Shown: piece after piece, positions 1-10,950 of the stretch
How the letters are laid out: each line of letters begins with the position of its first letter
Position numbering within the stretch: the stretch's first letter is position 1
Assembly (NCBI RefSeq): GCF_036669915.1
Contig: NC_089313.1
Location: 2,253,085 to 2,317,084, forward strand
Origin: Pocillopora verrucosa
Lineage: Eukaryota > Cnidaria > Anthozoa > Scleractinia > Pocilloporidae
Direction of reading: 5' to 3'
DNA length: 64,000 bases
The notes under the pieces: model-generated
Told to the model about the DNA's origin: nothing
Databases searched by the model: none
What the model saw: the letters and a program-made list of their open reading frames with translations, nothing else
Translations under genes and position numbers: made by a program

Positions 1-661
1 TTCGTGTTGACACAGAAAATGTTTTCTTTGTTAAAACACGGTCAGTGTTGCTTTGATACTACGACTTCGTATTTGCAAGAGATAATGTGACGTCATTATG
101 TCATGAACTGTGAAATCCAAACTGATTTCACAAGTGATCTTATTTCATGCTTTCCTTTATGAGATCCTTTGGAATTGGAAGTTTGTGATCCATCACAAAA
201 ATGCGACGACAAATAAATCCTTGAACAATCAACAGATCAGTGTCAGTATGTCAGAAGTGTACTTGTTAGAAGTGGACTTGTCCTAAATATATGTTTTTAA
301 TATTTTCCTCGCTAATTGATGTCTTAGCATCTGCGCACCTACCCCTCCCCTATTATGACAGTAACCCAACATTAACCCCAGTTTGTTATCAGTTGACTGT
401 TGTTTGGGTTTTGACGGTCTGTTCAATTTCATACGCTGAAAAATATTCAGTGTTGAATGCTCATATTCTTTAGCCCACAAGAGAAGCTTGTAACTTCAAA
501 GAGGAAATTTAAAAGCCCCAAGGGTTTCGAACCTTTGCCGTGAAGAGAAAAACCTGCGAAAGTCGCGTGCTTTACTGTTACCATAGCAGCACGAAAATTG
601 CGGGAAATTGGAACCGAGTTCAATTTTTGGCGCCAAATTATTTGCACGTGACACAAACAAG
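1..661. other. 5' flank of RFC2, no gene seen
   Basis: No coding exon is supported here. An AATAAA hexamer on the + strand at about 212-217 could be a poly(A) signal of a gene lying to the left of the window, but nothing else supports that. The last tens of bases before 662 should hold the RFC2 promoter and 5' UTR; no TATA box is obvious. Confidence 0.3.
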
Positions 662-3600
662 ATGGCGGACGAGATGGACGTGGAAACAGCGACAACCAGC
701 TCGAAAAGTTTTAAAGACGAGGCAATGGAGATCGATGCACCACAAGTAGAGAAGGCAAAAAGTAAAGGATCATCTGGTGCAGGCAGTAGTACTGGGAAAA
801 GCTCTAAAAGTTTCGAACTGCCGTGGTAAGTTACCAAGAAAATGTAAAAGAACCTGGTACCCGAACGTCAGTATTCATATTCTCCATGCTGCTCTTTGTA
901 TATTTACTGAGGTGCTGACAAGGAGAATTTGTCAATTCAATCCAATTCAGTTTTATTTAAACTCACACGAATACAGTGTATTAGAGAAGGTTATAATTAT
1001 TACGGTACGTAGTGTTACAAACATCAATATAAAGAATTCAGTACAAAGCGAAAAAAAGAAGCAAAATAATCGAAATAATTTACAATTCATTGTTACGAAG
1101 GATATCTAAGAAATAATGAAGGACAGGAAGAAAAAAATGTTTAAATAAATTATGTTAATTGTGTGGAGTCTGGGACACCCAAATAGTTCTAAGAACTAAT
1201 TGAGTGGGTGTTCCAAAGTTTGTCTAACAATTAAGAGTTTTTCAGTTGGGGATCATTTCCTTTACTCTCATGACCTTAATGTGGGATTCAGTGGTGATGT
1301 TGTATGGAGAAATTAGATGCCAGTCACTCTTAGGGGTTAAGTTAAAGGTGCTCACTTGTTAAATTGTTTTGAGAGTAGGAACATGATGAAAAATTAAACT
1401 TTGATGTAAATGATCAAATCTGGGTGTTGATCAGACTAGTAATGGGATTTCCCAATTATGATGGATTCCAATTTCATAGTTTTTCCTTCATTTTCTTGGG
1501 TGTTTTTCTTGCAGATGTAAAGTATACAGGTTTTGTAGCTGTATGAATTGAAAACTATGATCTCATTCCAGTCAATGCCAGCTGCATAAATTATCATTTC
1601 TAGGGGAAAAATTGAGCCAAGTCATCCACAATATTGATATTTTCAAGAATTGTACAACTCTTTTGGACGAAAGATTACTTAAACCCCCACTGTGATACAT
1701 TTCATATAATTTTAGTTTTGAGAATCTGGAGAGAATTTAGTTCTAAATTGGAGAATATTTCTTTTGACACATTAGACTTACTATAAAAAAAATCTGATCG
1801 GTTAAGAGCATTCAATCAATATACAGTAATGTGGGTAGTTGACATCTGCAGTGGATATTGCATATATCATGTCAAGTTCTAAGTCTGCCTAGTTTCCAAG
1901 CCCCTTATCCATATAATGTTCTTAAACTCAGAGAGAGGTGTTTTTTTTTTGCAGATTGTTCAAAAAATGTTTAATCAAACAATCACTGATTTTGGTTTGC
2001 TCACAATATCACGGACTAACAAACCTGCCTAGATCATACGGGAAAATCTAACCAAATAAAATATTTTAGGGCTGATTAATGTTGGTATCCTTTTTAAAAT
2101 ATTCTTCTTTGCCAGGGTGGAAAAATACAGACCAACCAAACTTCACGAAATAGTTGGAAACGAAGAAACTGTTAGCCGCTTAGAGGTAATTTGTTTACAC
2201 AACAAGTCTTTGATTAGAGTCCATTTTTGTTCAAATATATTTTATTTTATTTTTAACAAGAGATACAACACATCCATGGCAACATAACAGAGCTAGATTT
2301 TTTGGCCAACAAACAGTTGCCTTTCCATTTCCAACCTCATGATATTTATTAGACTAGAGCTACTGTATACTGTATTTTATCATCATATCTTTTAGTTAGT
2401 GTGAGTGCAATGATTGGTCAGTTTCACTGTGTGGTAGCTAAACTCAGAAGTCTGTTAGAATTGAAATTGTTCCCCTCTATTTGAATGCAGAGATATAATA
2501 AATTTCTTGCTAACCTTGTTTCTCATTCTGAGTGGTAAGCTGTGGCACCCTTTTTTTCCACTTAGATTTATAACCACTGTGCTTTGTAACTTGCAGTAAC
2601 CTACAGTAGGACCTCAAACGAGATAAGTTAGAGGTGTTAGATCTGATTAATGCAACCAAAATGCATCAGTATCATTGTTGTAGTAGGATGCTAGTCTTAG
2701 GAATTCAAAGGGTGGATAGCATGATCCAGAATTTATAAACCCTTCAACCCCCAAAAGTGATTAACATGTAGCTTCTCTATGTAATAATTATAATCATACT
2801 TTCTCTAGCAAACAGGTATTGAGAATACTCAAATTTTTTTATTTCTTAGGTTTTTGCTGAGCAAGGAAATGTTCCAAACATCATCATTGCAGTATGTAAT
2901 TGGCTTTAAATAATAACTTATGCTACAGTCATATTTTTTCTTTCAACCTGACAGATCATTTTTGATGGCAAATAATGTTAATTGAAAGAAGGTAACTTCT
3001 TTTTGGTAGGTAAGATTCTCTACCATGTTGATGCGACTTTGTTTTCTTTTCTCCAGGGTCCTCCTGGTACAGGAAAAACGACAAGTATTTTATGTCTGGC
3101 AAGGGCACTTCTGGGAGCTTCATTCAAAGATGCTGTGCTTGAACTGAACGCATCTAATGACAGGTATTAAAACGATGATGTTACTTGAGAATTTGGGAAT
3201 CATATTCACCTATTTTTTGATTTGTTTTGCAGAACTTTTTAAATCTGTCTTCTACTCTGAAAGAGAAGGGTAACAAAGAGGAGATGGGATATGTTTTAAA
3301 GAGAATCTCAGGAAAAACAAAAGGGAAATCTTTAAATTTCAAAAAAATTAAGGAAAAAAATCATGTGTCAGTCATATTTTTAATTGCACCTTACTCTGGT
3401 TCATAAATTCTTTACAAATCACATTGATTGTTAGGCCTGAACCATGCATCACTTATAGACCCTGTGCCAACCTCAAAGAGTAGTGCAGACATGTCAAAGT
3501 ACCTCTAATATTTGTTGTAAACGCTTGCTATGTGAAGGTTACAAAGCAAATATACTGTTCAGGTTCTCCATCCCATCTGCCCTATGTGTGCATGTGTTTG

Positions 3601-6600
3601 TATCAAATCTATAATTTGATATTAGTCGCCCACAATCCAATTTCATTCAACCTTTCAGATATACTTTGCAAGTTAAGTGTGTAGACTTTGGACTGTCACC
3701 TACTGTTAGTGATAGAAGCAGTTGCAAACAAGCTAAAATCATGTTAATCTCTTTTCATTGCAGAGGTATTGATGTCGTGCGTAACAAGATTAAGATGTTT
3801 GCTCAGCAGAAAGTTACTTTACCTAAAGGCAGGCACAAAATTATAATTTTGGATGAAGCAGACAGGTATGTCTATTGCAGGCCATTGGAGTATTTTATCC
3901 TTTTTATAAGCTCTTCCTTGAAAACCAGAATCAAATCTGAATTCTTACATCCTGTAATAACAATTTTGAGATTAACTATTCCAGCATTTCCCAGTTGTCA
4001 ATGTCTCTCACTGTCTGTCCTGCTATTAACAGTGAGTAGCAAAATAGTGAACAGGTATATTTGTTGCTAGAGTGGTAAGAGCCTCTTTTGCATTTTAAAA
4101 GCAACTGTGAAGAAGATATGAATAATCTTGTTTATTAGTTTTGAATACATTGTAGATTTACATGAAAATATTTATATTATTTACTCTCACAATCACGATA
4201 TTTTAATTTCAAGCTCATGACATAATATGCATTAGGGTGAATTGATTTTGCCAAAAATGACTATCTTGCAAAGAGACAGAGCTTTAAAAAGATAGTTGTA
4301 AAAACTAAATTAACAAACAGGTAATCCCTCAACTTCCACTGCAGCTACCCTCCTTGTAACAATTATTACCAGTGGATTCAGCTGGAGAACACAAAATAAC
4401 CTGAGCACCTGATGGTGGTTCAACAACAACAGACAAATTTTAATTCCTGAAAGCAAGGCTAACATGTTACAACTTACAACACTATCAATATTGACCAATA
4501 TTGTCACACTCCTGACCAAAAGTCCTCTGGCATAGTGGATATAGCATTGGAAGATAACACATTCCTTGGGGTATAAGCTTGTTTTGCTTTTTCTCTGTAG
4601 CATGACTGATGGTGCACAGCAGGCTCTGAGAAGGACAATGGAGATCTACTCCAAAACTACACGCTTTGCTCTGGCTTGCAACACTTCTGAGAAAATTATT
4701 GGTGTGTATTGTAAACTTACTGAGATATACGAGCTGTATCACAAAAAATAGCCTACACAGCTTATTAGGTTGGGGAGAGCTGGGGGGGGGGGGGCAGGCT
4801 ATTTTGTTGATTTTGAGCTTTCAGCCTTTTTGCTCACTTTAATCCCATTGATTTAATTTTCAATACTTTTTGAAATTTTTGTCATACACCTGGCTATGCA
4901 GTTTATCAGCTTCTTGCTCAAGCTACTGTATAGACAGTATGTGGCAGGTAAAGGATTTGCAGAAGTCTTAAACCTTTTCAATTTACTTGTGCAAATGTAA
5001 ATGTAATAGCCTTGCTGTACATCAATGATGAATTTAGTAATGTTATTTTGTCAGAGGCGATCCAATCCAGATGTGCTGTTTTACGATATTCAAGATTAAC
5101 CGATGCTCAAGTCTTACACAGACTGTTAGAAGTTTGTGAAAAGGAGCAGGTTTGTTCAGATTTCTTGAACAGTTTTCTAACTTTTGAAAATCGTTTCTTC
5201 TTTGTTATTTAATAAGTCATTTAATCAATTTTGTTTTCAATATTTCCATTTGTGATCAGGTCACCAAAACGGATGATGGATTGGAAGCAATTGTGTTCAC
5301 GGCTCAGGGCGACATGCGACAGGTATATCTAACAACTACGAAAAAAATTTTAATTTGTTTTATTCTCTGGATCTTGGTAAATTGCTTTCAATATCAGATT
5401 AAATCCGAAAAACAGAGAGCCAAGATTGACAATTTTTAATCGCAAAGGAGATGGCCTGGATAAAAGTTCACCATAGTTTGAAATGAATAATATGTGCTTC
5501 TTTGTTTCAGGCGATAAACAACCTGCAATCTACGTTTTATGGATTTGGATTTGTGAACAGTGAAAATGTATTCAAGGTAATATTTCTTTCAAAATACGAA
5601 TTTACAAATGAATAAAGGGGGTAAGTTTCTAAAGAAGCTGTGGTGCTGCGTCGGTGGGGGAGTATAACAGGGTAATTTGGTTTTATCAACTGAGTTGATA
5701 ATATAAATCGGCCATCGTATAGAGTTTCTAAGCGTTATTCCTTCGTCATTCGCTCTGACGAAGGGGCAACGTAACCCAGCTCAGGCGATAAAACCCAGTT
5801 AACTAATATTTTACAGTTGCTTATCTCTATTTCGTTACCGCTGAATACCATGTTCAAGTAACTATGTTGGAGCGTAAACATTTTAACGACACAAGAAGAG
5901 CCAAGCCGTTAATGCGATTTCATGTAAGTCAACCAGGTGCGGAAGAAACCAGTCATTGTCGGATTGATTTGGTATGCGCAACATTTCCGTTGCGCTTTCC
6001 CGCGCTTTCCCGCGCTTTCCCGCGCTTTCCCGCGCTTTCATCTGCTACACCTATGGATTATTGCACCTTTGAGAAAATTTTGTTTTCGAAAGAAAACAGG
6101 GATTGCTAGGATTTTTCGTTACTTCACGTCCTGAATGGTCCTGAACTTCATGCAATTCCACTCGTGGGGTGGGGAATTTGAACCGGAAATGTCGAGTCTT
6201 TCCAGCAGAATACAAGTGTTATATCACCAGATATGGGGATGTTTAATGTTAAAAGTTCACTTTCGCGAGTGAGTGGCTCAGAAAGAAAGGTCTATAGGGT
6301 CTAAATCCTAAAAAGTTCAAATGCCTGGGGATTTGCCCCTGGAGGGGGGGGGGGAGGTAAAGCTTCAAATTGAACAACTCATTACTTCTGCATGTTTCAG
6401 GTTTGTGATGAACCGCATCCTCTGTTGATTCGAGAGATGATCAAGTCATGTTCAACAGGGGATATTGACGAGGCTTATAAGGTTCTCTCACATTTATGGT
6501 ACATGGGATATGCTCCAGAGGACATTATAACCAACATCTTCCGAGTGTGCAAGAACTATCAAATGTCAGAGTATCTTAAACTGGAGTTTATTAAGGTAAG

Positions 6601-7386
6601 ACTTAATGTTAAGGTGGCCATGCACTGGGGACAGTCGCAGGGAGGGCATGTTACACAGAAGTAAAAAAGGGTTGTGCAATCTTAGCTGTTAAGCTCCTAA
6701 GAGTGACTAGCATCTGATTTCTCCTTACGATATCATCCGTGAATCACACATTTAGGTTACAAGAATAAAGGAAATGATCACCAGCTAAAGAAGCTCTTAA
6801 TTTTTAACCACATTCTCCTTGTCAGCACCTTAGGAAATGTATAGAGAACAGTATGGAGAATATGCATACTGATGTTAGTGTGTAAAGGGTAAAGTCGAGT
6901 GTTCTTTTCCACACTGGAGGTTATCAGTACTACGATGGTAGTATACAGGTGTATTGAGTTATAAAAATACCTCACAAGAAGGCGTGTTCAAGTTATTTTT
7001 GTCGGTGAAATGGCCTAAAAACAATTTCAGAGCCGCCTTTAAGTCGGCCTTGATGACTGAATAGCAGCTTTATTGGAACACTCTTGTACGTCACACTAGT
7101 CCATTCAGCTGTGTATTGTACGTTGTTGCCTGGAAACCTTCACGTTGTCCACTTCGCGCTTTCCTAAGTCTGGTTTGGAGAAAACCGTCTTAAATGGCTT
7201 AAAAATTGTTACAAAACTGTGGACTAGCTGACAATAAAGTTTTTTGTCTATTATATTTTTATCTATTTCATCACACAGGAAATTGGTTACGCGCACATGA
7301 GAATAGTGGAGGGTGTAAACAGCTTGCTACAGCTGTCAGGCTTACTGGCCCGGATGTGCGGCAAAGTGACGTTGCAGGACAGCTGA
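662..7386 (+). CDS. RFC2: Replication factor C subunit 2 (clamp-loader ATPase)
   Basis: Small RFC subunit of the AAA+ clamp loader, which opens PCNA and loads it at primer-template junctions in the nucleus. Exons: 662-825, 2116-2185, 2850-2891, 3057-3163, 3764-3865, 4601-4701, 5055-5149, 5260-5322, 5511-5576, 6401-6595, 7279-7386. All junctions are GT-AG and the phases join cleanly to 1113 nt (370 aa; the human protein is slightly shorter). The sequence shows Walker A GPPGTGKT (residues 93-100), Walker B with DEAD (158-161), the RFC signature SRC (200-202) and the C-terminal collar helices ending in a GVNSLLQ-type segment. The acidic, Ser/Lys-rich first 50 residues are not conserved in the family. 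The start ATG sits in a GATGGCGG context. Identity is very secure because the exon peptides match vertebrate RFC2 almost residue for residue around the ATPase motifs. Introns 1 and 2 carry MITE-like repeats. Confidence 0.96.
847..1345. mobile_element. MITE-like repeat split by an insertion (RFC2 intron 1)
   Basis: The segments of about 847-932 and 1224-1345 match the two halves of a repeat that is continuous at 47522-47735, with shared phrases such as GCTGACAAGGAGAATTTGT and GAGAAATTAGATGC. Between them lies 933-1223, absent from the continuous copy and bordered by TTTGT at 928-932 and 1219-1223. Read on the minus strand, the insert ends in an AATAAA-containing, GAATTG-rich tail, which suggests a short 5'-truncated retroelement. 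Outer limits are approximate. Confidence 0.5.
2739..2835 (+). mobile_element. Truncated TTAA-type MITE in RFC2 intron 2
   Basis: An ACCCTTCAACCCCCA start followed by GTGATTAACATGTA and CAGGTATTGAGAATACTCAAA matches the left half of the 212-bp elements at 8062, 61363 and 63325. The copy stops about 15 bases before RFC2 exon 3 (2850), so the 3' end of this intron is partly element-derived. Confidence 0.55.
5655..5840 (+). mobile_element. Dispersed repeat with internal CCTTCGTC/GACGAAGG hairpin
   Basis: Contains TTTTATCAACTGAGTTGATA followed by an inverted repeat, CCTTCGTC at 5740-5747 and GACGAAGG at 5757-5764. Related copies are at about 17160-17345, 41697-41790, 45718-45860 and 57195-57350. 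It lies in RFC2 intron 9. No coding capacity; the element class is not known to me. Confidence 0.55.
5992..6039 (+). repeat. Short tandem repeat, unit about 10 bp
   Basis: About five head-to-tail copies of GCGCTTTCCC in RFC2 intron 9. The same CCCGCGCTT string occurs singly in the dispersed repeat at 7820 and 22440, so this looks like a local expansion of it. Confidence 0.75.
6690..6905 (-). mobile_element. MITE-like repeat, same family as 47522-47735, inverted
   Basis: Reads as the reverse complement of the 47522-47735 repeat: AAGAGTGACTAGCATCTGAT at the left, ACATTCTCCTTGTCAGCACC in the middle and TAAAGGGTAAAG at the right. It lies in RFC2 intron 10. No open frame of note. Confidence 0.5.
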
Positions 7387-10300
7387 ATGAACATGCACAC
7401 GGTGTAAGAAATACTTAGAGGAAAAGAAAGACAGACTGAAAAACAGAAAACGACGCGATATAACAACAATAAGGCGATTGCTACGAACAGGAAAGAAATG
7501 AGATTTATGTAACAGCTCACGAAAGTGTACAAATGCAAACTCAATAGTTAACTCTACTGTACGTAGCTTGTTTAAAAAGAATTTAAATTTGAGAGGGTAT
7601 TAAAAGAAAAATGCTTCTCAACTTCAGTTAGCAGTTGGTTTGCTCCCTTGTAAATGCGCTTTGTAACTACCACGCAACTTCGCAAGCCCCTTAGATGTTA
7701 CAAAACAAAGAAACAAGGAAAAAAGGAAACTTATCCCAAAATACGTTGAGACATCTTATTAGAGAAGTTTTCAATTGAGTTTTTAAAGTGATCCTGGGTT
7801 CATTTGGTTTTGTCTTGTTTCGCTTTGTGATTGCGCCACTTTCTCAACCAATCAAATGCAGAACTAAAGCAAATCGCTTCTTGGTCTCTCGCGTTTCCCG
7901 CGCTTCAAGCAGGTTGCCCGTTATTAGCTGAATTTTCATTGGTTAAAGATGATGTAACCTTTGTTCTGATTGGTAACTGCGATAACTTTGGTTTTGGTGT
8001 CTAAACGCGTAATTGAAAACTCGTTTATGAGTATAGTCAACTGAACTCTGGTTTCATTGAGTTAACCCTTTCACTCCCACAAGTTATCAACATGGAACCT
8101 CTCCCTATAATATTCATTCAGTATCCAGTAAACAGGTAATGAGAATATTCAAACTTATCTGGTAGAAATTGTCATCGTGATTTAAAACCAAATTCTTGTA
8201 ACTATTTTAAACGCAAATGTGTAGCGGCAAGAGGGGAGAATTAACAATCAGATCTTGGGAGTTAAAGGGTTAAAGCCATTGGCCCATTCAAGCTTTGTGG
8301 TACAATGATATCATTGGTTTATCTTAGAACATTGCAGGTAGCGACAAACCACGTATTTCTATACCTTATTTTTCTCATATCACAGATGTGCGCACTCGTG
8401 TAGTGACCACAATATAGTTTAAAATGAAAACATACCGCCATTGTTGACGGCTGCTTCAAGCCACTGGTAACAGAATCATTTTGGGAAAGCATAAGACAAA
8501 AAAACTATAAAATTCTCATTGAGCTAATTTTGCATTCTAGGGAATGCATTCAGAGAAAAGAATTGAATAAAATAAGATAAATAAAACAAAAATAATTAAA
8601 TTCGGAAAGTGGTTTCCCAAATTTTGAGATTTAGCTTGTTCAGGAAAATTTTTTTTAACCTATATCTACCACAGTGCGTCTTAATGGTGTAAAAAACAAG
8701 ATTTTCATTGTGAAGACTACTTGGAAAACAACGATAATTCGTGTTCTGATATTTGCATTTACACAGATCAGTTAAATGTACGTATGTATTTACGAAAAAA
8801 TTAGAGAGTGAACGAAACAATGGAGCGGGCTATTCATGTAATGTATAGTTCATATTTTGACGCGTTTTCTCAAAATAGCCGATTAAAAAAAGAAAATATG
8901 CCGGCTTAAATCTATTTCCTAAAAGATTGAAATATAATTCATTATTCAGCTAATCAAAGTTAATGCGATAAATTAGTGCAGTTGAGGCTTTTATACAAAG
9001 ATAAATTTCATCTTTTATTTATTCAAGGATTGGTTTCAGTTCATACATGCACCTTTCAAGCGGAACAAATTGAGTCAAACCGTTTGAAATCGATGTCAGA
9101 TTTTATTATTCTCACTGTTAAAGACTTAAAGAGATTTTAAAAATTTTCATTAAGTAACTTATATGACGTTTCAGCGAGAGTAAATGGCGAAATATGGCTT
9201 CGTGATGTTGGTGAATTTTAAAATTTACAATTGGAAGCATGACACGAAACGTGGAAATTGCAATTGAGTCCATAAATGTCTGTTTTGACCTGAAAACATT
9301 CATTGTTTAGAAATATTTAATTTATTGTCAATATATTTTTGTTAAAAAAGAGCATTAAATAGCACCATTCTCGAAAACAGTACCAAAAATATATCTGTAT
9401 AATTTATCATCGCAGTGGATTGTGAATGTAAATTTCCGTTGTGGTGTATTTTAACTCGGTCGCGATTTGACAGGCATTGTTTGATTTTGTACTTTCGTTT
9501 AAGTGTCTCTACGTTCAAGATTTTCCTTTGTCGCGAGACAAAAGTCCATTTGGAATATTGTATATGTTAATTTTTTTGAGGTTGTTAAATTGGACAATTT
9601 TTCCGAAGACTGTCTAGTCACGATAGGAAAAATAAATATGTTGAGCGGTAAGACACGATGTATTTTCGTTGCTTTGTATGATAAATTCGACAAACTAAAT
9701 TAAACATTTCGGCCACAATTGACATCCAGTATAGACACTTGAAAGGGAGACCACAAAATGACAGCCGAGAATTACTTTCGCTATGTTTTTCGACCTTTTG
9801 AAAGCACAGCACCTTTTCAACTCCTAATAAAGAGACCGGCCTTGTTCGGCTATCAGACGCTTTTCAAAAAAAACCCGACGCTTTTTTAAAATTGGTCTTT
9901 TTCTGCAGCTTATCTCTTAAACGCTTAATGTAGCTTGGGTTGGAAACCGGCATGCAATGTCTTCGGCAGAGCAAATGAAAACTGATTTTGAATCAAAATG
10001 CTAATTTGTCGTCGACAGGCGTAGGTAATATGCGCAAACGTGGTCTGTTCTGCGAGTATTTGCGCGAGGGAGTTCAAGTACTCGGAGATTTTGACGTCAG
10101 CCATTGATATAATTGTCCGCTCATAGTCGATCATAAATGGAAATTTATATCGCGGAGAAAACCTGACTTTGTTTTGAAACTAGCTGGATCACGGATCAGG
10201 TGGCAATTACCGGCTTTAGTACAGACTATAATTCTGATCCACTTGGAATAGCTCAAAACAAGAGAGCCTAATCTGAGATCATTTTCCAGTTTTAGCAACA

Positions 10301-10527
10301 AAACAGTTTGTTTATTACGCTTTACGGGGGAGGCGTTCTGACTATATACGTCTATGAGTTTTGTTATAAATTTCACATATCACAGATGTAAACAGGGACG
10401 GCCATAAAGAGAGCAACTGGCTAGTGGAGAATAATTCAAGGAAAAAACTCAACGTCTATTACTCAACGGGAAGAAACGTGAGTTGGTTAATTGTGAGAAT
10501 TTTGAATTGTGTTCAGTGGCGCTGGAA
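7387..10527. other. Intergenic region between RFC2 and the CaaX-protein gene
   Basis: No supported exon. Contains a dispersed GC-rich repeat (about 7820-7990, with GCGCCACTTTCTCAACCAATCA and CCCGCGCTT strings) and one full TTAA-flanked MITE (8062-8273). The remainder is AT-rich single-copy-looking sequence with only short chance frames. An untranslated exon or promoter of the next gene may lie just upstream of 10528. Confidence 0.5.
8062..8273. mobile_element. TTAA-flanked MITE, 212 bp, copy A
   Basis: Begins TTAACCCTTTCACTCCCA and ends TGGGAGTTAAAGGGTTAA, giving inverted ends of about 14 bp flanked by TTAA on both sides. Copies at 61363-61570 and 63325-63536 match along their length (for example GAGGGGAGAATTAACAATCA near the right end). 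TTAA target duplication plus CCC-starting ends fits a non-autonomous piggyBac-type element (inference). No coding capacity. Confidence 0.75.
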
Positions 10528-10950
10528 ATGAATCCCATTACATCTACCGTTGCTGCATCCTGTAATCGGCTTGTTCTGAGTCCGCGGACATCTCCTCGGA
10601 GCAGTCCGAAGCCTTCCCCAAATGTGCGAAGGAAAGCACCATTTCTAGATCTGCCAGATGAGGATAATTTTCAGCGCCGCGACTCGAAAGAAGTTGTAGA
10701 CTACAAAAAGCAACTAGCCGCAGAGACGAAACAAGCGTATAAAGAAAAGCGAAAGGAGGACAAAAAGTCGGGGAATGGTGGCGGAAAAGCCAATACTCAA
10801 GCCAGCAAAGAGAAGCCTGGAAAACGACTTTTAGACGAGGCCGTGACTACAACGACTGAAAAACAAGGCCAGAAAAAAACTGGAAATACGAAAGCTAGCA
10901 AGTCATCGAGTAGTGCCTCAAAAAAGGACAAGAAGTGCACAATAATGTAA
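10528..10950 (+). CDS. Small basic protein with C-terminal CaaX box (unrecognised)
   Basis: A 140-aa single-exon frame; I do not recognise the family. The start is the first ATG in frame (10528); an in-frame TTG 45 bases upstream is not a likely start. The N-terminal third is rich in SP and TSPR/SPK motifs, suggesting proline-directed phosphorylation. The middle (about residues 45-75) is charged and probably helical (KKQLAAETKQAYKEKRK). The tail is Lys/Ser-rich and ends KKDKK-CTIM. A C-terminal Cys-aliphatic-aliphatic-Met after a polybasic run is the classic signal for farnesylation and plasma-membrane attachment, as in KRAS4B-type tails; here this is inferred from the sequence only. There is no signal peptide, membrane segment or GTPase motif. 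It could be the last exon of a longer gene, but no convincing upstream exon was found. Low-complexity composition limits any homology claim. Confidence 0.6.
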   Translation: MNPITSTVAASCNRLVLSPRTSPRSSPKPSPNVRRKAPFLDLPDEDNFQRRDSKEVVDYKKQLAAETKQAYKEKRKEDKKSGNGGGKANTQASKEKPGKRLLDEAVTTTTEKQGQKKTGNTKASKSSSSASKKDKKCTIM

